From positions 54,454,264-54,518,263 of the forward strand of contig OY744607.1 in the NCBI GenBank assembly GCA_963556255.1: 64,000 nucleotides of DNA. The letters run 5' to 3'. Below the pieces are notes generated by a model. That model saw nothing but the letters and a program-made list of their open reading frames with translations. It was not told the DNA's origin and ran no database searches. This stretch comes from Allolobophora icterica. Taxonomy: Eukaryota > Annelida > Clitellata > Crassiclitellata > Lumbricidae. Shown here one piece after another: positions 43,601 to 55,600 of the stretch. Numbering within the stretch: position 1 is the stretch's first letter; every line of letters begins with the position of its first letter. Position numbers and translations under genes: made by a program.

Positions 43601-46600
43601 AGCCATGCCACAGAGGCACAGATGCGTGGCTTCATACCCCAACCTTCGGTAGCTGTGAATACTGCAGCGGTTGTTATTTCTCTGGTCCCATTTGGTATGT
43701 ATGGAACAGCAAGCAGCTGATCAGTGCCTGCTCCAGATGCCAATACAGGCAAGCATCGGCGTCCACAGGCATTTTTAGGAGTGCAAAAATTTTGTAGGGG
43801 GGAAATTTTTTATGGGGGTTAAAATGTTGTTTTCGCATAGAAAAAAATGTGTATAGAAACAAATTTTAAAATAAATAATGATCAAGGACTTACTTTAACA
43901 ATTAAGTGTTTTTCGCATTGAAACTTGTGCTGGGACTATTGTAATAATCATTAAAATCCAAAAAATTATTTTAAAAAAATATTTTCAAAATGGGGGGCAA
44001 ATGCCCTCTTGCCCCTTCGGACACCCATGCAAGCAAGCGATCAATTTTAGCTTTTCCGGTCATGTGTGAAAGAAGTTTACCGTCCCAATGGACTTTTATA
44101 GGAACATCTCCAACTTTTGTTGCAAACTCTTCTTTGAGCTTCTATGGCTAAGTACAATCATGTATAGGCACCCCTAAATCTATTCAGAAACACCTGAAAC
44201 TTTGCCATAAATTTTTTATTATTATTTGGAACATAATGCGGGGGTGAGAGCTGCAACTTTTAAGAATTTATTTTTTCAGCATTGCCGATGAACCACCCTA
44301 ATAATCATACACAACTATATGGAAAACATTTAAGTTAAATTCAATTCTACATACTGCCACACGATCCATTTGCTGTCAGTCCAAATCCTGGATCACACCG
44401 ATCACAGTTATAGGCGCCAGTGACGTTACATCCAGCTGAGCAGTTAGCTGAACACTCTAAAATATCAAATGCAAGAGCACTATTAAAACGAATACTGAAC
44501 ATTCTGAAATGCTGTAATTCCGAAACTCTTGCATTATTTGCATGAACATTTTTAGACAAATCAAGATGGTAGTTCTGAAAAGCGAAGCTGAAACAAAACC
44601 TATTCGTAGAATCCGGTATCAAGTAATGACCAAATATGATAATACTACCTGGTTTACCCAGCGTTGCCCGGGGTTATAAGTTTCAATCCCTGTAGCGAAT
44701 AAGCAACAAATTTGGGACTGACTGCTTCGCAGTCGCCCTCCGGCGACCACTGCTTCGCAGTCTCCCGTGGACTGACTGCTTCGCAGTTTACCCGGCGTTG
44801 CCCGGGGTTATAAGTTTCAATCCCTGTAGCGAATTCGCAGTGTTGTATACGCCTTGTCGCGTCTTGCGACCCCTGCCGTGGACTGACTGCTTCGCAGTCG
44901 CCCTCTGGCGACGACTGCTTCGCAGTCGGGGATACTGCTGCGCAGTCTCCCGTGGACTGACTGCTTTGCAGTCGAAGAGGGTGAACCCGGCGTTGGCGGG
45001 TTAAAGAAAACGCCAGAAATCTAGCCGTCACTGTCCTTAGTAAAGCAGAGTCTTTGAACATACAATTTTGCTGTAAAACGATGAATATAGTTCGAATCGA
45101 TCGTAATTAAATTTTGTGCGAAAGTAAACAACGTCGTTATGCGCATTATTAATGACGTTGGGGAATACCCGCGCCATAAATAGAACCGCTTGGCAGTGGA
45201 AGAGCGTTATGCGCATTATTAATGACGTTGGGGAATACCGGCGCCATAAATAGAACCGCTTTGCAGTGGAAGCGTGAGGGACGGTCGGTTGGGTAGAGTT
45301 TTGGGGGATTTTCAAAATGTTAGCGGTGAAAAGGGGGTACGCGAACCCCTCCACTGGGTGTCCGATGCCGAGGCCGACACAGTAGTGACGGTTTCGAGTG
45401 AAAAGGTACAAAATTGTAGAAATTAAGCCCGGTCAAACAGACACACAGAATTCTCGCTTTATTTATATAGATTATACATTTAAGGCGAATAGTCAAGATT
45501 TTACGTTTTGACATATAGTGATAATAAAGATGCACATATCAGCATAGGTTAAAACCGATACAAAATTTAAATAAATATTATTACGTCACAGCTGTTTTGC
45601 GTCAGAAGTAAAGACAAATTATATTAAGGAGTAACACAAAATATAAAAATAACGCTCAAATAGCACATACTGCCGCACGATCCATTTGCTGTCACTGCAT
45701 ATCCAATATCACAACCATCACACTTAGATGCGCCGGTCATATTGCATCCGGCTGTGCAGTTCGCTGAACATTCTGACAAATGAAATATTAAGAGAGACGT
45801 TAATTCCGTAAAACCTTTTGAAATATCATCATACCAAAGACGGAGGTACAACAATACGTCGCATTTAAAAGATAATGAAAGACAAAAAGGTTCGCGTCAA
45901 AAGCAATAATAAAGTACATCTAAATAAGACATAAAGCAAATCTAAAAGAAACACGATTACAGAAATATGACAACCATCAAAGGTTTTGAAATATCGTCAT
46001 ACTAAATATGCAGCAACGTGATTCCGTGGCAGTTGAAAGAAAATGAAAGACAAATACGTTTACGCCACAAGCAAGGAAATGCATAATCATACACAACTAT
46101 ATGGATAACATATTTAAGTTAAATTCAATTCTACATACTGCCACACGATCCATTTGCTGTCAGTCCAAATCCTGGATCACACCGATCACACTTAGATGCG
46201 CCAGTCATGTTACATCCAGCTGAACAGTTGGAAGAACACTCTAAAATATCAAATGCAAGAGCACAATTAAAATGAATTCCGGACATTCTGAAATGCTGTA
46301 ATTTAAAAACCTTTGTACCAGCTCCAAGAACATGTTTAGATCAATCAAGATGGTATGTCTGAAAAGCGAAGCTGAAACAAAATCTATGCGTAGAATCGGG
46401 TTTCAAGTAATGAGACCAAATATGATAATATTATACATCTAAGGCGAATAGTCAAGATTTTACGTTTTGACATATAGTGATAATAAAGATGCACATACAA
46501 GCTTAGGTCAAAACCGATACAAAATTTAAATAAATATTATTACGTCACAGCTGTTTTGCGTCAGAGGCAAAGACAAATTATATTAAGGAATAACACATCA

Positions 46601-49600
46601 TATAAAAATAACGCTTAAATAAAATTCAATAGTACATACTGTCGCACGATCCATTTGCTGTCACTGCATATCCAATATCACATCCATCACACTTAGATGC
46701 GCCGGTCATATTGCATCCGGCTGTGCAGTTCGCTGAACATTCTAACAAATCAAATATTCAGAGAAACGTTAATTCCGTAAAACCTTTTGAAATATCATCA
46801 TACCAAAGATAGAGGTATAAAATAACGTCGCATTTAAAAGAAAATGAAGGACAAAAAGGATCGCGTCAAAAGCAATAATAAAGTTCATCTAAATAAGACA
46901 TAAAGTAGGGGCCTAAATCTAAAAGAAGCACGATTACAGAAATATGACAACCATCAAAGGTTTTGAAATATCGCTATAGTATATATCCAGCAGCGAGATT
47001 CCGTGGCAGTTGAAAAAAAACGAAAGACAAATACTTCCACGCCACAAGCAAGGAAATGCATAATCATACACAACTATATGGATAACATTTAAGCTAAATG
47101 CAATTCTACATACTGCCACACGATCCATTTGCTGTCAGTCCAAATCCTGGATCACACCGATCACACTTAGATGCGCCAGTCATGTTACATCCAGCTGAAC
47201 AGTTAGCCGAACACTCTAAAATATCAAATGCAAGAGCACTATTAAAACGAATACTGAACATTCTGAAATGCTGCAATTCCGAAACTCTTGCATTAGTTGC
47301 ATGAACATTTTTAGACCAATCGAGATTGTAGTTCTGAAAAGCCAGGCTGAAACAAAACCTATGCGTAGAATCCGGTATCAAGTAATGAGACCAAATATGA
47401 TAATATTATACATCGAAGGCGAATAGTCAAGATTTTACGTTTTGACATAGGGTGATAATAAAGATGCACATATCAGCTTAGGTCAAAACCGATACAAAAT
47501 TTAAATAAATATTATTACGTCACAGCTGTTTTGCGTCAGAAGCAAAGACAAATTATATTAAGGAATAATACAACATATTAAAAAAACGCTTAAATAGCAC
47601 ATACTGTCGCACGATCCATTTGCTGTCAGTGCATATCCAATATCACAACCATCACACTTAGATGCGCCGGTCATATTGCACCCGGCTGTGCAGTTCGCTG
47701 AACATTCTAACAAATAAAATATTCAGAAAAACGTTAATTCCGTAAAACCTTTTTAAATATCATCATACCAAAGATAGAGGTATAAAATAACGTCGCATTT
47801 AAAAGAAAATGAAGGACAAAAAGGATCGCGTCAAAAGCAATAATAAAGTTCATCTAAATAAGACATAGTAGGGGCCTAAATCTAAATGAAGCACGATTAC
47901 AGAAATATGACAACCATCAATGGTTTCGAAATATAGTCATAGTAAATATCCAGCAACGAGATTCAGTGGCAGTTGAAAAAAAATGAAAGACAAATACGTT
48001 TACGCCACAAGCAAGGAAATGCATAATCATACACAACTATATGGATAGCATTTAAGCTAAATTCAATTCTACATACTGCCACACGATCCATTTGCTGTCA
48101 GTCCAAATCCTGGATCACACCGATCACAGTTATAGGCGCCAGTGACGTTACATCCAGCTGAGCAGTTAGCTGAACACCCTAAAATATCAAATGCAAGAGC
48201 ACTATTAAAACGAATACTGAACATTCTGAAATGCTGTAATTCCGAAACTCTTGCATTAGTTGCATGAACATTTTTAGACCAATCAAGATGGTAGTTCTGA
48301 AAGGCGAAGCTGAAACAAAACCTATGCGTAGAATCCGGTATCAAGTAATGAGACCAAATATGATAATATTATACATCTAAGGCGAATAGTCAAGATTTTA
48401 CGTTTTGACATATAGTGATAATAAAGATGCACATACCAGCTTAGGTCAAAACCGATACAAAATTTAAATAAATATTATTGCGTCACAGCTGTTTTGCGTC
48501 AGAAGCAAAGACAAATTATATTAAGGAATAATACAACATATTACATTAACGCTTAAATAGCACATACTGTCGCACGATCCATTTGCTGTCAGTGCATATC
48601 CAATATCACAACCATCACACTTAGATGCGCCGGTCATATTGCATCCGGCTGTGCAGTTCGCTGAACATTCTGAAAATCAAATATTCAGAGAAACGTTAAT
48701 TCCGTAAAACCTTTTGAAATATCATCATAACAAAGACGGAGGTACAAAATAACATCGCATTTAAAAGAAAATGAAAGACAAAAAGGCTCGCGTCATAAGC
48801 AATAATAAAGTTCATCTAAATAAGACATAAAGCAAATCTAAATGAAACACGATTACAGGAATATGACAACCATCAAAGGTTTTGAAATATCGTCATACTA
48901 AATATGCAGCAACGAGATTCCGTGGCAGTTGAGAAAAAATATAAGACAAATACGTTTACGCCACAAGCAAGGAAATGCATAATCATACACAACCATATGG
49001 ATAACATTTAAGCTAAATTCAATTCTACATACTGCCACACGATCCATTTGCTGTCAGTCCAAATCCTGGATCGCACCGATCACAGTTATAGGCGCCAGTG
49101 ACGTTACATCCAGCTGAGCAGTTAGCTGAACACTCTAAAATATCAAATGCAGAGAGCACTACTAAAACGAATACTGAACATTCTGAAATGCTGTAATTCG
49201 CAGCCACTGGTGAATAGGCCTACTGAACATTTTAAACTACAGAAAGAAAGAGCATTTGATCCAGTTTCTGAAGTTGAAATAAAAGCTGTACATTAACTGT
49301 GGTGTCATGTAATTGAGATCTTGTATTGCGCTCTAGATCTGAATACCAAAAAGAATAGTTTATCCACTGTCGCAAGAGCCATTTCCTGTCAGTCCATATC
49401 CTAAATCACATCCATCATACTAATAAGCGCCTCTCATATTGCATCCGGCTGTGCAGTTCGGTGAACATTCTGACAATCAAATATTCAGAGAAACGTTAGT
49501 AGGCCTACCGTAAAACCTTTTGAAATATCATCATAATAAAAGACGGAGGTACAACATTACGTCGTATTTAAAAGAACAGGAAAGACAAAAACGTTCGCGT

Positions 49601-52600
49601 CACAAGCAAGGACAAAGTATATCTAAATATAACATAAAGAAAATCTAAATGAAACATAACTACAGAAATATCCAGTCTTGTCCTCGACACCAAGGTCTTG
49701 TCCTCGAGCGCACTCGACTTCGTTTTTAAAAGTCTTGGTCTTGGTCTTCAGACCAAAAGTTTTGGTCTTGGTCTTGGTCTTGAGGTTCAAGGTCTTGGTC
49801 TTGGTCTTGGTCTTGAGGTTCAAAGTCTTGGTCTTGGTTTTGCAAAGTCTTGGTCTTGGTTTTGCAAGACCAAGACCAAGACTTTTGACAATATGAACAG
49901 TCATTTAAGAAAACGCAAGGATTTTAATAGTTTATCTAATAATTATTACAAACACAATTGCTTTAGTAAATTTACACGGTGTGAGTGAGGTTTTACTGTT
50001 GCTTTTGACATTTATTTTGACTTCCGGTTATTTACCATGGAATGATTTCAAAACAGACTCACAATTTGTACATTTACATCCGGTACTTGAAAAGCTGCTC
50101 TGTGTGCCAGTGAATACAGCACTGTAGAACGTATTTTTCACATTGCAGAATTTTTATGAGGTCCCACAGGCAGGCTGTAGTGGTAAAATTTGAGGTGAGT
50201 ATACGCTACCGGTAAGTTTTCCGAAACAAATTAGAGGTGAGTATGCGCTACAGCATTTTGTGAGTATACGCTATAGTAGGTCCTATATTAATATAAATAA
50301 ATATAAATATTTTGTGAGGTGAGTATACGATCTCTAGGCCCCTATACGCTGTATACCCGCGTATACCCTCGATTACAGCCCTGGACACAGGTCACGTCTT
50401 GGTCAGAAAGTTCTGAGCGAATTGGTTTTTATAAAATGCAACAGTCATTTGGAATAACATTTCGCACGAAGAACTTTTGTAAATACGAATTCGGAATTCT
50501 CTGCAGTCTGCATTTTGAGTTGTTTTTTTAAAATAAAAGATTCGTGTTTTAATTAAAATAGTGAGAAGTCCGACTTGACAATTTTTTTTAGTAAGGAATA
50601 GAAATCTGGATATGGTTGTGATTTTTGGGTATTGTTCTCGGTTTTGGTCTTGAGTTTCAAAGTCTTGGTCTTGGTCTTGAGGTTCAAAGTCTTGGTCTTG
50701 GTCTTGGTCTTGAGGTTCAAGGTCTTGGTCTTGGTCTTGAGGTTCAAGGTCTTGGTCTTGGTCTTGAGGTTCAAGGTCTCGGTCTTGGTCTTGGTCTTGC
50801 GGTTTAAGGTCTTGACAACAAGACTGGAAATATCAGAACCGTCAAACGTATAGTATTATCGTCATACTAAATGTGCAGGGACTAGATTACGCGGCTGTTG
50901 AAAGAAAATGAAAGAGAAATATCTTTACACCACAAGCAAGGCAATGCATAATGATACACAACAATATGGATAACATTAAAGTTAAATTCAATTTTACATA
51001 CTGCCACACGATCCATTTGCTGTCAGTCCAAATCCTGGATCACACCGATCACAGTTATAGGCGCCAGTGACGTTACATCCAGCTGAGCAGTTAGTTGAAC
51101 ATTCTAAAATATCGTGTATTATAAGCAAACTGTACTGAGAATGCTTAACTCTCTGAAATATAGTAAATCAAAACATTTGGAGTTGTCCCGTGAAAACTTT
51201 TCGGCCCATTGAGAGGTTAAAAAATTTCTTAATGGGCTTGGCTGAAATACAGTAAAACCTACACGCAGAATGCGGGGTAATGTATTTGGCCGCTTATATT
51301 ATGCTCTAGTTCTACATTGAAAAGGAATAGTTTAGCTACATTTGTGAACACATACTGTCGCAAGAGCCATTTCCTGTCAGTCCATATCCAAAATCACATC
51401 GATCACACTTAGAAGCGCCTGTCATGTTGCATCCGACTGTGCAGTTCGGTGAGCATTCTGAAAATCAAATATTCAGAGAAACGTTAATTCCGTAAAACCT
51501 GTTGAAATATCATCATACCAAAGACGGAGGTGAAACAATGCGTGGCATTTCAAAGAAAATGAAATACGAAAATGTTCGCGTCACAAGCAAGGACAAAGTA
51601 TATCTAAATATGACATAAAAGAAATCTAAATCAAACACAATTACACAAATATCAGAACCGTCAAACGTTTTGAATTATCGTCATATTAAATATGCAGCAA
51701 CGAGATTACGTGGCAGTTGAAAGAAAATGAAAGACAAATAGGTTCACGCCACAAGCAGGACAGTGTATAATAATACACAACCGTATGGATAACATTAAAG
51801 CTAAATTGAATTCTACATACTGCCACACGATCCATTTCCTGTCAGTCCAAATCCTGGATCACACCGATCACAGTTATAGGCGCCAGTGACGTTACATCCA
51901 GCTGAGCAGTTAGTTGAGCACTCTAAAATATCGTGTATATACATGTAAGCGCACCATTACTGAGAATGCTTAACTTTCTGAAATACAGAAAAATCTAAAC
52001 ATCTGGACTAGTTCCGTGAAAACGTATCAGTCCATTGAGATGTTAAAAAATGTCTGAATGGCTAAGCTGAAATACAGTAAACCCATCACGCAGAATGCGA
52101 CGTAATGTAATTGGCCGTTTATAGTGTGCGCTAGTTTATAGGCCTAGTGTGCGCTAGTTCTATTTGGAGATGTGGATTGGCGCAGAATGGAGGGTCAGCT
52201 GGGTGGAGCGCAGGACAAACGAAGAAATCCTAAGGATGGTGGAAGAACAAAGATCCCTGATAGGTACTATACGCGGACGACAGAGGAAATGGATCGGGCA
52301 CATACTAAGGAGCGACAACCTACTAAAAGACATCATTGAGGGAAGAATGGAGGGGAAGAAGGCGCGAGGAAGACAGAGAACAATGCTACTGGACTGGATG
52401 ATGACAGAAGAGGGATACAGTGGACTGAAAAGGGAGGCACAGAATCGAGAAAGATGGCGTCATTGGTCATACGAACCTGCCCAAGGGCAGAGAACATAAA
52501 GAAGAAGTTCGACATTGAAAAGCAATAGTTTATCTACATTCGTGAACACATACTGTCGCAAGAGCCATTTGCTGTCAGTCCATATCCAGGATCACACCGA

Positions 52601-55600
52601 TCACACTTGTAAACGCCGGTGATATTGCATCCGGCTGTGCAGTAAGACGAACATTCTGAAATACAGTTAACAAATCAGTCTGTGAAAACGTTTTGAAATT
52701 ATAGTGATAATAAAGATGCAGGAGTGGGAAAGAGTAGTGGTAACACTCATTGCCAGGAGAGCATAAGGTACGCGGACCGACTCCCGTAACTCCCCTCTAG
52801 GACGGCGCCTTGCATGGCTGCCAAACCGTGTATTAATTTAGATCTTGATTGTACTTTCATGTTTCAATGCAATCTTTCTGCGTCTGTCGGTTTGAAATAA
52901 TAAAGAATATATAATTATTATATTAATCAAAACTGATAGAAAATTTAAATAAACTACGTCACAGCTGGTTCGCCTCACTAGCAAAGAGAAATTGTATTAA
53001 AGCAAAACTACAAGCCTAACTCTTGAATTAAATTCAATAGCACATACTCTCGCACGATCCATTTGCTGTCAGTGCATATCCAAGATCACACCGATCACAC
53101 TTATATGCGCCTGTGGAATTGCATCCGATTGAACAGTTAGCTGAACATTCTAAAATATCATATACAAAAACCATATTAATTTGAATAAAGAACATTCTAA
53201 ACTACAGTCAGCAAGAACATTTGGTCCAGCTCCGTGAACATTGTTCGGAATATCGAGATGTTATTTCTGAAGGACTTCACCTTGTCACCTTGTGCTGTCA
53301 ACTCTTGGAGCTCTAGCGATCGTCACGATAAAAATTCTCCATTGCTTCCTATTCCTTAGTTAAGGGACCTGACTTGAAGGACTTAGTTGAAATAAAAGCT
53401 GTGCATAGAGTGTGGTCTCGTGTAATTGGGCTTCTTTATTGCGATCTACGTGTAGATCTGCATCACAAAAAGAATAGTTTATCTACATTACTGAAAACAT
53501 ATTGTCGCAAGAGACATTTCTTGTCAGTCCATATCCCGGATCACATCCATCACACTTAGGTCTATACGCGCCTGTTATTTTGCATCCCTCTGTGCAGTTC
53601 GGTGAACATTGTGACAAATCAAGTATTCAGAGAAACGTCAGTACCGTAAGACCTTTAGAAATATCACCATATCAAAGATGGAGTTACAACAATACGCTGT
53701 ACTTAAAAGAAAATAAAGACAAAAACGTTCGCATCACAAGTAAGGAATAAGCATATCTGTACATAACATAAAGTAAATCTAAATGAAACATAATTACAGA
53801 AATATCAGAACCGTCAAACGTTTTGAATTATCGTCATACTAAATGTGTAGCTACGAGATTACGAGGCAGTTGAAAGAAAATGAAAGAGAAACATCTTTAC
53901 GCCACAAGCAGGGTAAGGTATTTTAATACACAACTATATGGATAACATTAAAGCTAAATTGAATTCTACATACTGCCACACGATCCATTTGCTGTCAGTC
54001 CAAATCCTGGATCACACCGATCACAGTTATAGGCGCCAGTGACGTTACATCCAGCTGAGCAGTTAGTTGAGCATTCTAAAATATCGTGTATTATAAGCAT
54101 ACTGTTACTGAGAATGCTTAACTTTCTGAAATTCAGTAAATCAAAACATCTATACTAGTTCCGTGAAAACATATCGGTTTTTTTGTTCAGAAATTTCTAA
54201 AGGACTAAGTTGAGATACAGTAAACCCTACACGCAGAGTGCCGCGTAATGTATTTGGTCGCTTATATACTGCTCTAGACCTACATTGAAAAGGAATAGTT
54301 TAGCTACATTCGTGAACACGTACTGTTGCAAGAGCCATTTGCTGTCAGTCCATAACCAAGATCACATCGATCACACTTAGAAGCGCCTGTCATATTGCAT
54401 CCGACTGTGCAGTTCGGTGAACATTCTGACAAATTAAATATTCAGAGAGACGTTAATTCCGTATAACCTTTTGAAATATCATCATACCAAAGACGGAGGT
54501 ATAACAATACGTCGCATTTCAAAGAAATTGAAATACGGAAATGTTCGCGTCACAAGCAAGGACAAAGTATATCTATACATAACATAAAGGAAATCTAAAT
54601 GAAACACAATTACACAAATATCAGAACCGTCAAACGCTTGGATTTATCTTCATATAAAATATGCAGCTACGAGATTACGTGGCAGTTGAAAGAAAATGAA
54701 AGACAAATAGCTTCACGCCACAAGCAGGACAGTGTATAATAATACACAACCGTATGGATAACATTAAAGCTAAATTGAATTCTACATACTGCCACACGAT
54801 CCATTTCCTGTCAGTCCAAATCCTGGATCACAGCGATCACAGTTATAGGCGCCAGTGACGTTACATCCAGCTGAGCAGTTAGTTGAGCATTCTAAAATAT
54901 CGTGTATATACATGTAAGCGCACCATTACTGAGAATGCTTAACTTTCTGAAATACAGAAAAATCTAAACATCTGGACTAGTTCCGTGAAAATGTATCAGT
55001 CCATTGAGATGTTAAAAAATTTCTAAAGGACTAAACTGAAATACAGTAAACCCAACACGCAGAATGCGACGTAATGTAATTGGCCGTTTATAGTGTGCGC
55101 CTGTTTATAGTGTGCGCTAGTTCTATTTGGAGATGTGGATTGGCGCAGAATGGAGAGGGTCAGCTGGGTGGAGCGCAGGACAAACGAAGAAATACTAAGG
55201 ATGGTGGAAGAACAAAGATTCCTCATGATAGGTACTATACGCGGACGACAGAGGAAATGGATCGGGCACATACTAAGGAGCGACAACCTACTAAAAGACA
55301 TCATTGAGGGAAGAATGGAGGGGAAGAAGGCGCGAGGAAGACAGAGAACAATGCTACTGGACTGGATGATGACAGAAGAGGGATACAGTGGACTGAAAAG
55401 GGAGGCACAGAATCGAGAAAGATGGCGTCATTGGTCATACGAACCTGCCCAAGGGCAGAGAACATAAAGAAGAAGTTCTACATTGAAAAGCAATAGTTTA
55501 TCTACATTCGTGAACACATACTGTCGCAAGAGCCATTTGCTGTCAGTCCATATCCAGGATCACACCGATCACACTTGTAAACGCCGGTGATATTGCATCC

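Larger units (their letters stand above)
42100..44300 (-). mobile_element. DNA transposon with CRHH-type transposase remnants (2201 bp)
   Basis: Inverted ends TAGGGTGGCTCA and TAGGGTGGTTCA, with the perfect 8-bp duplication ATAATCAT (42092-42099 and 44301-44308). The duplicated string is the array's own 'cataatcatacacaac'. Minus-strand frames 43752-43364, 43313-42972 and 42861-42412 look like one broken transposase. They show [58 protein letters not shown] and [21 protein letters not shown] recall similar 'ACRHH' proteins from cnidarian and other invertebrate genomes but cannot assign the superfamily. A MITE is nested in it. Confidence 0.82.
40180..49140. repeat. 0.97-kb dimeric repeat (A/B exon pairs)
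   Basis: Types A and B alternate with starts about 470-500 bp apart: 40210, 40710, 41178, 41678, then after the insertions 45671, 46139, 46640, 47114, 47605, 48077, 48568 and 49033. Introns carry shared strings such as 'gcataatcatacacaactat'. Confidence 0.9.

Noticed and set aside
49623..50853. [10 protein letters not shown] / VLVLVLRFK repeat proteins on both strands
   Set aside because: Translations of the GGTCTT subterminal arrays of the hAT element, with mirror ORFs on both strands.
53503..53610. AT-AC (U12-type) splicing of exon d
   Set aside because: The AT donor and AC acceptor belong to different introns and lack the ATATCC U12 consensus; mutation is simpler.
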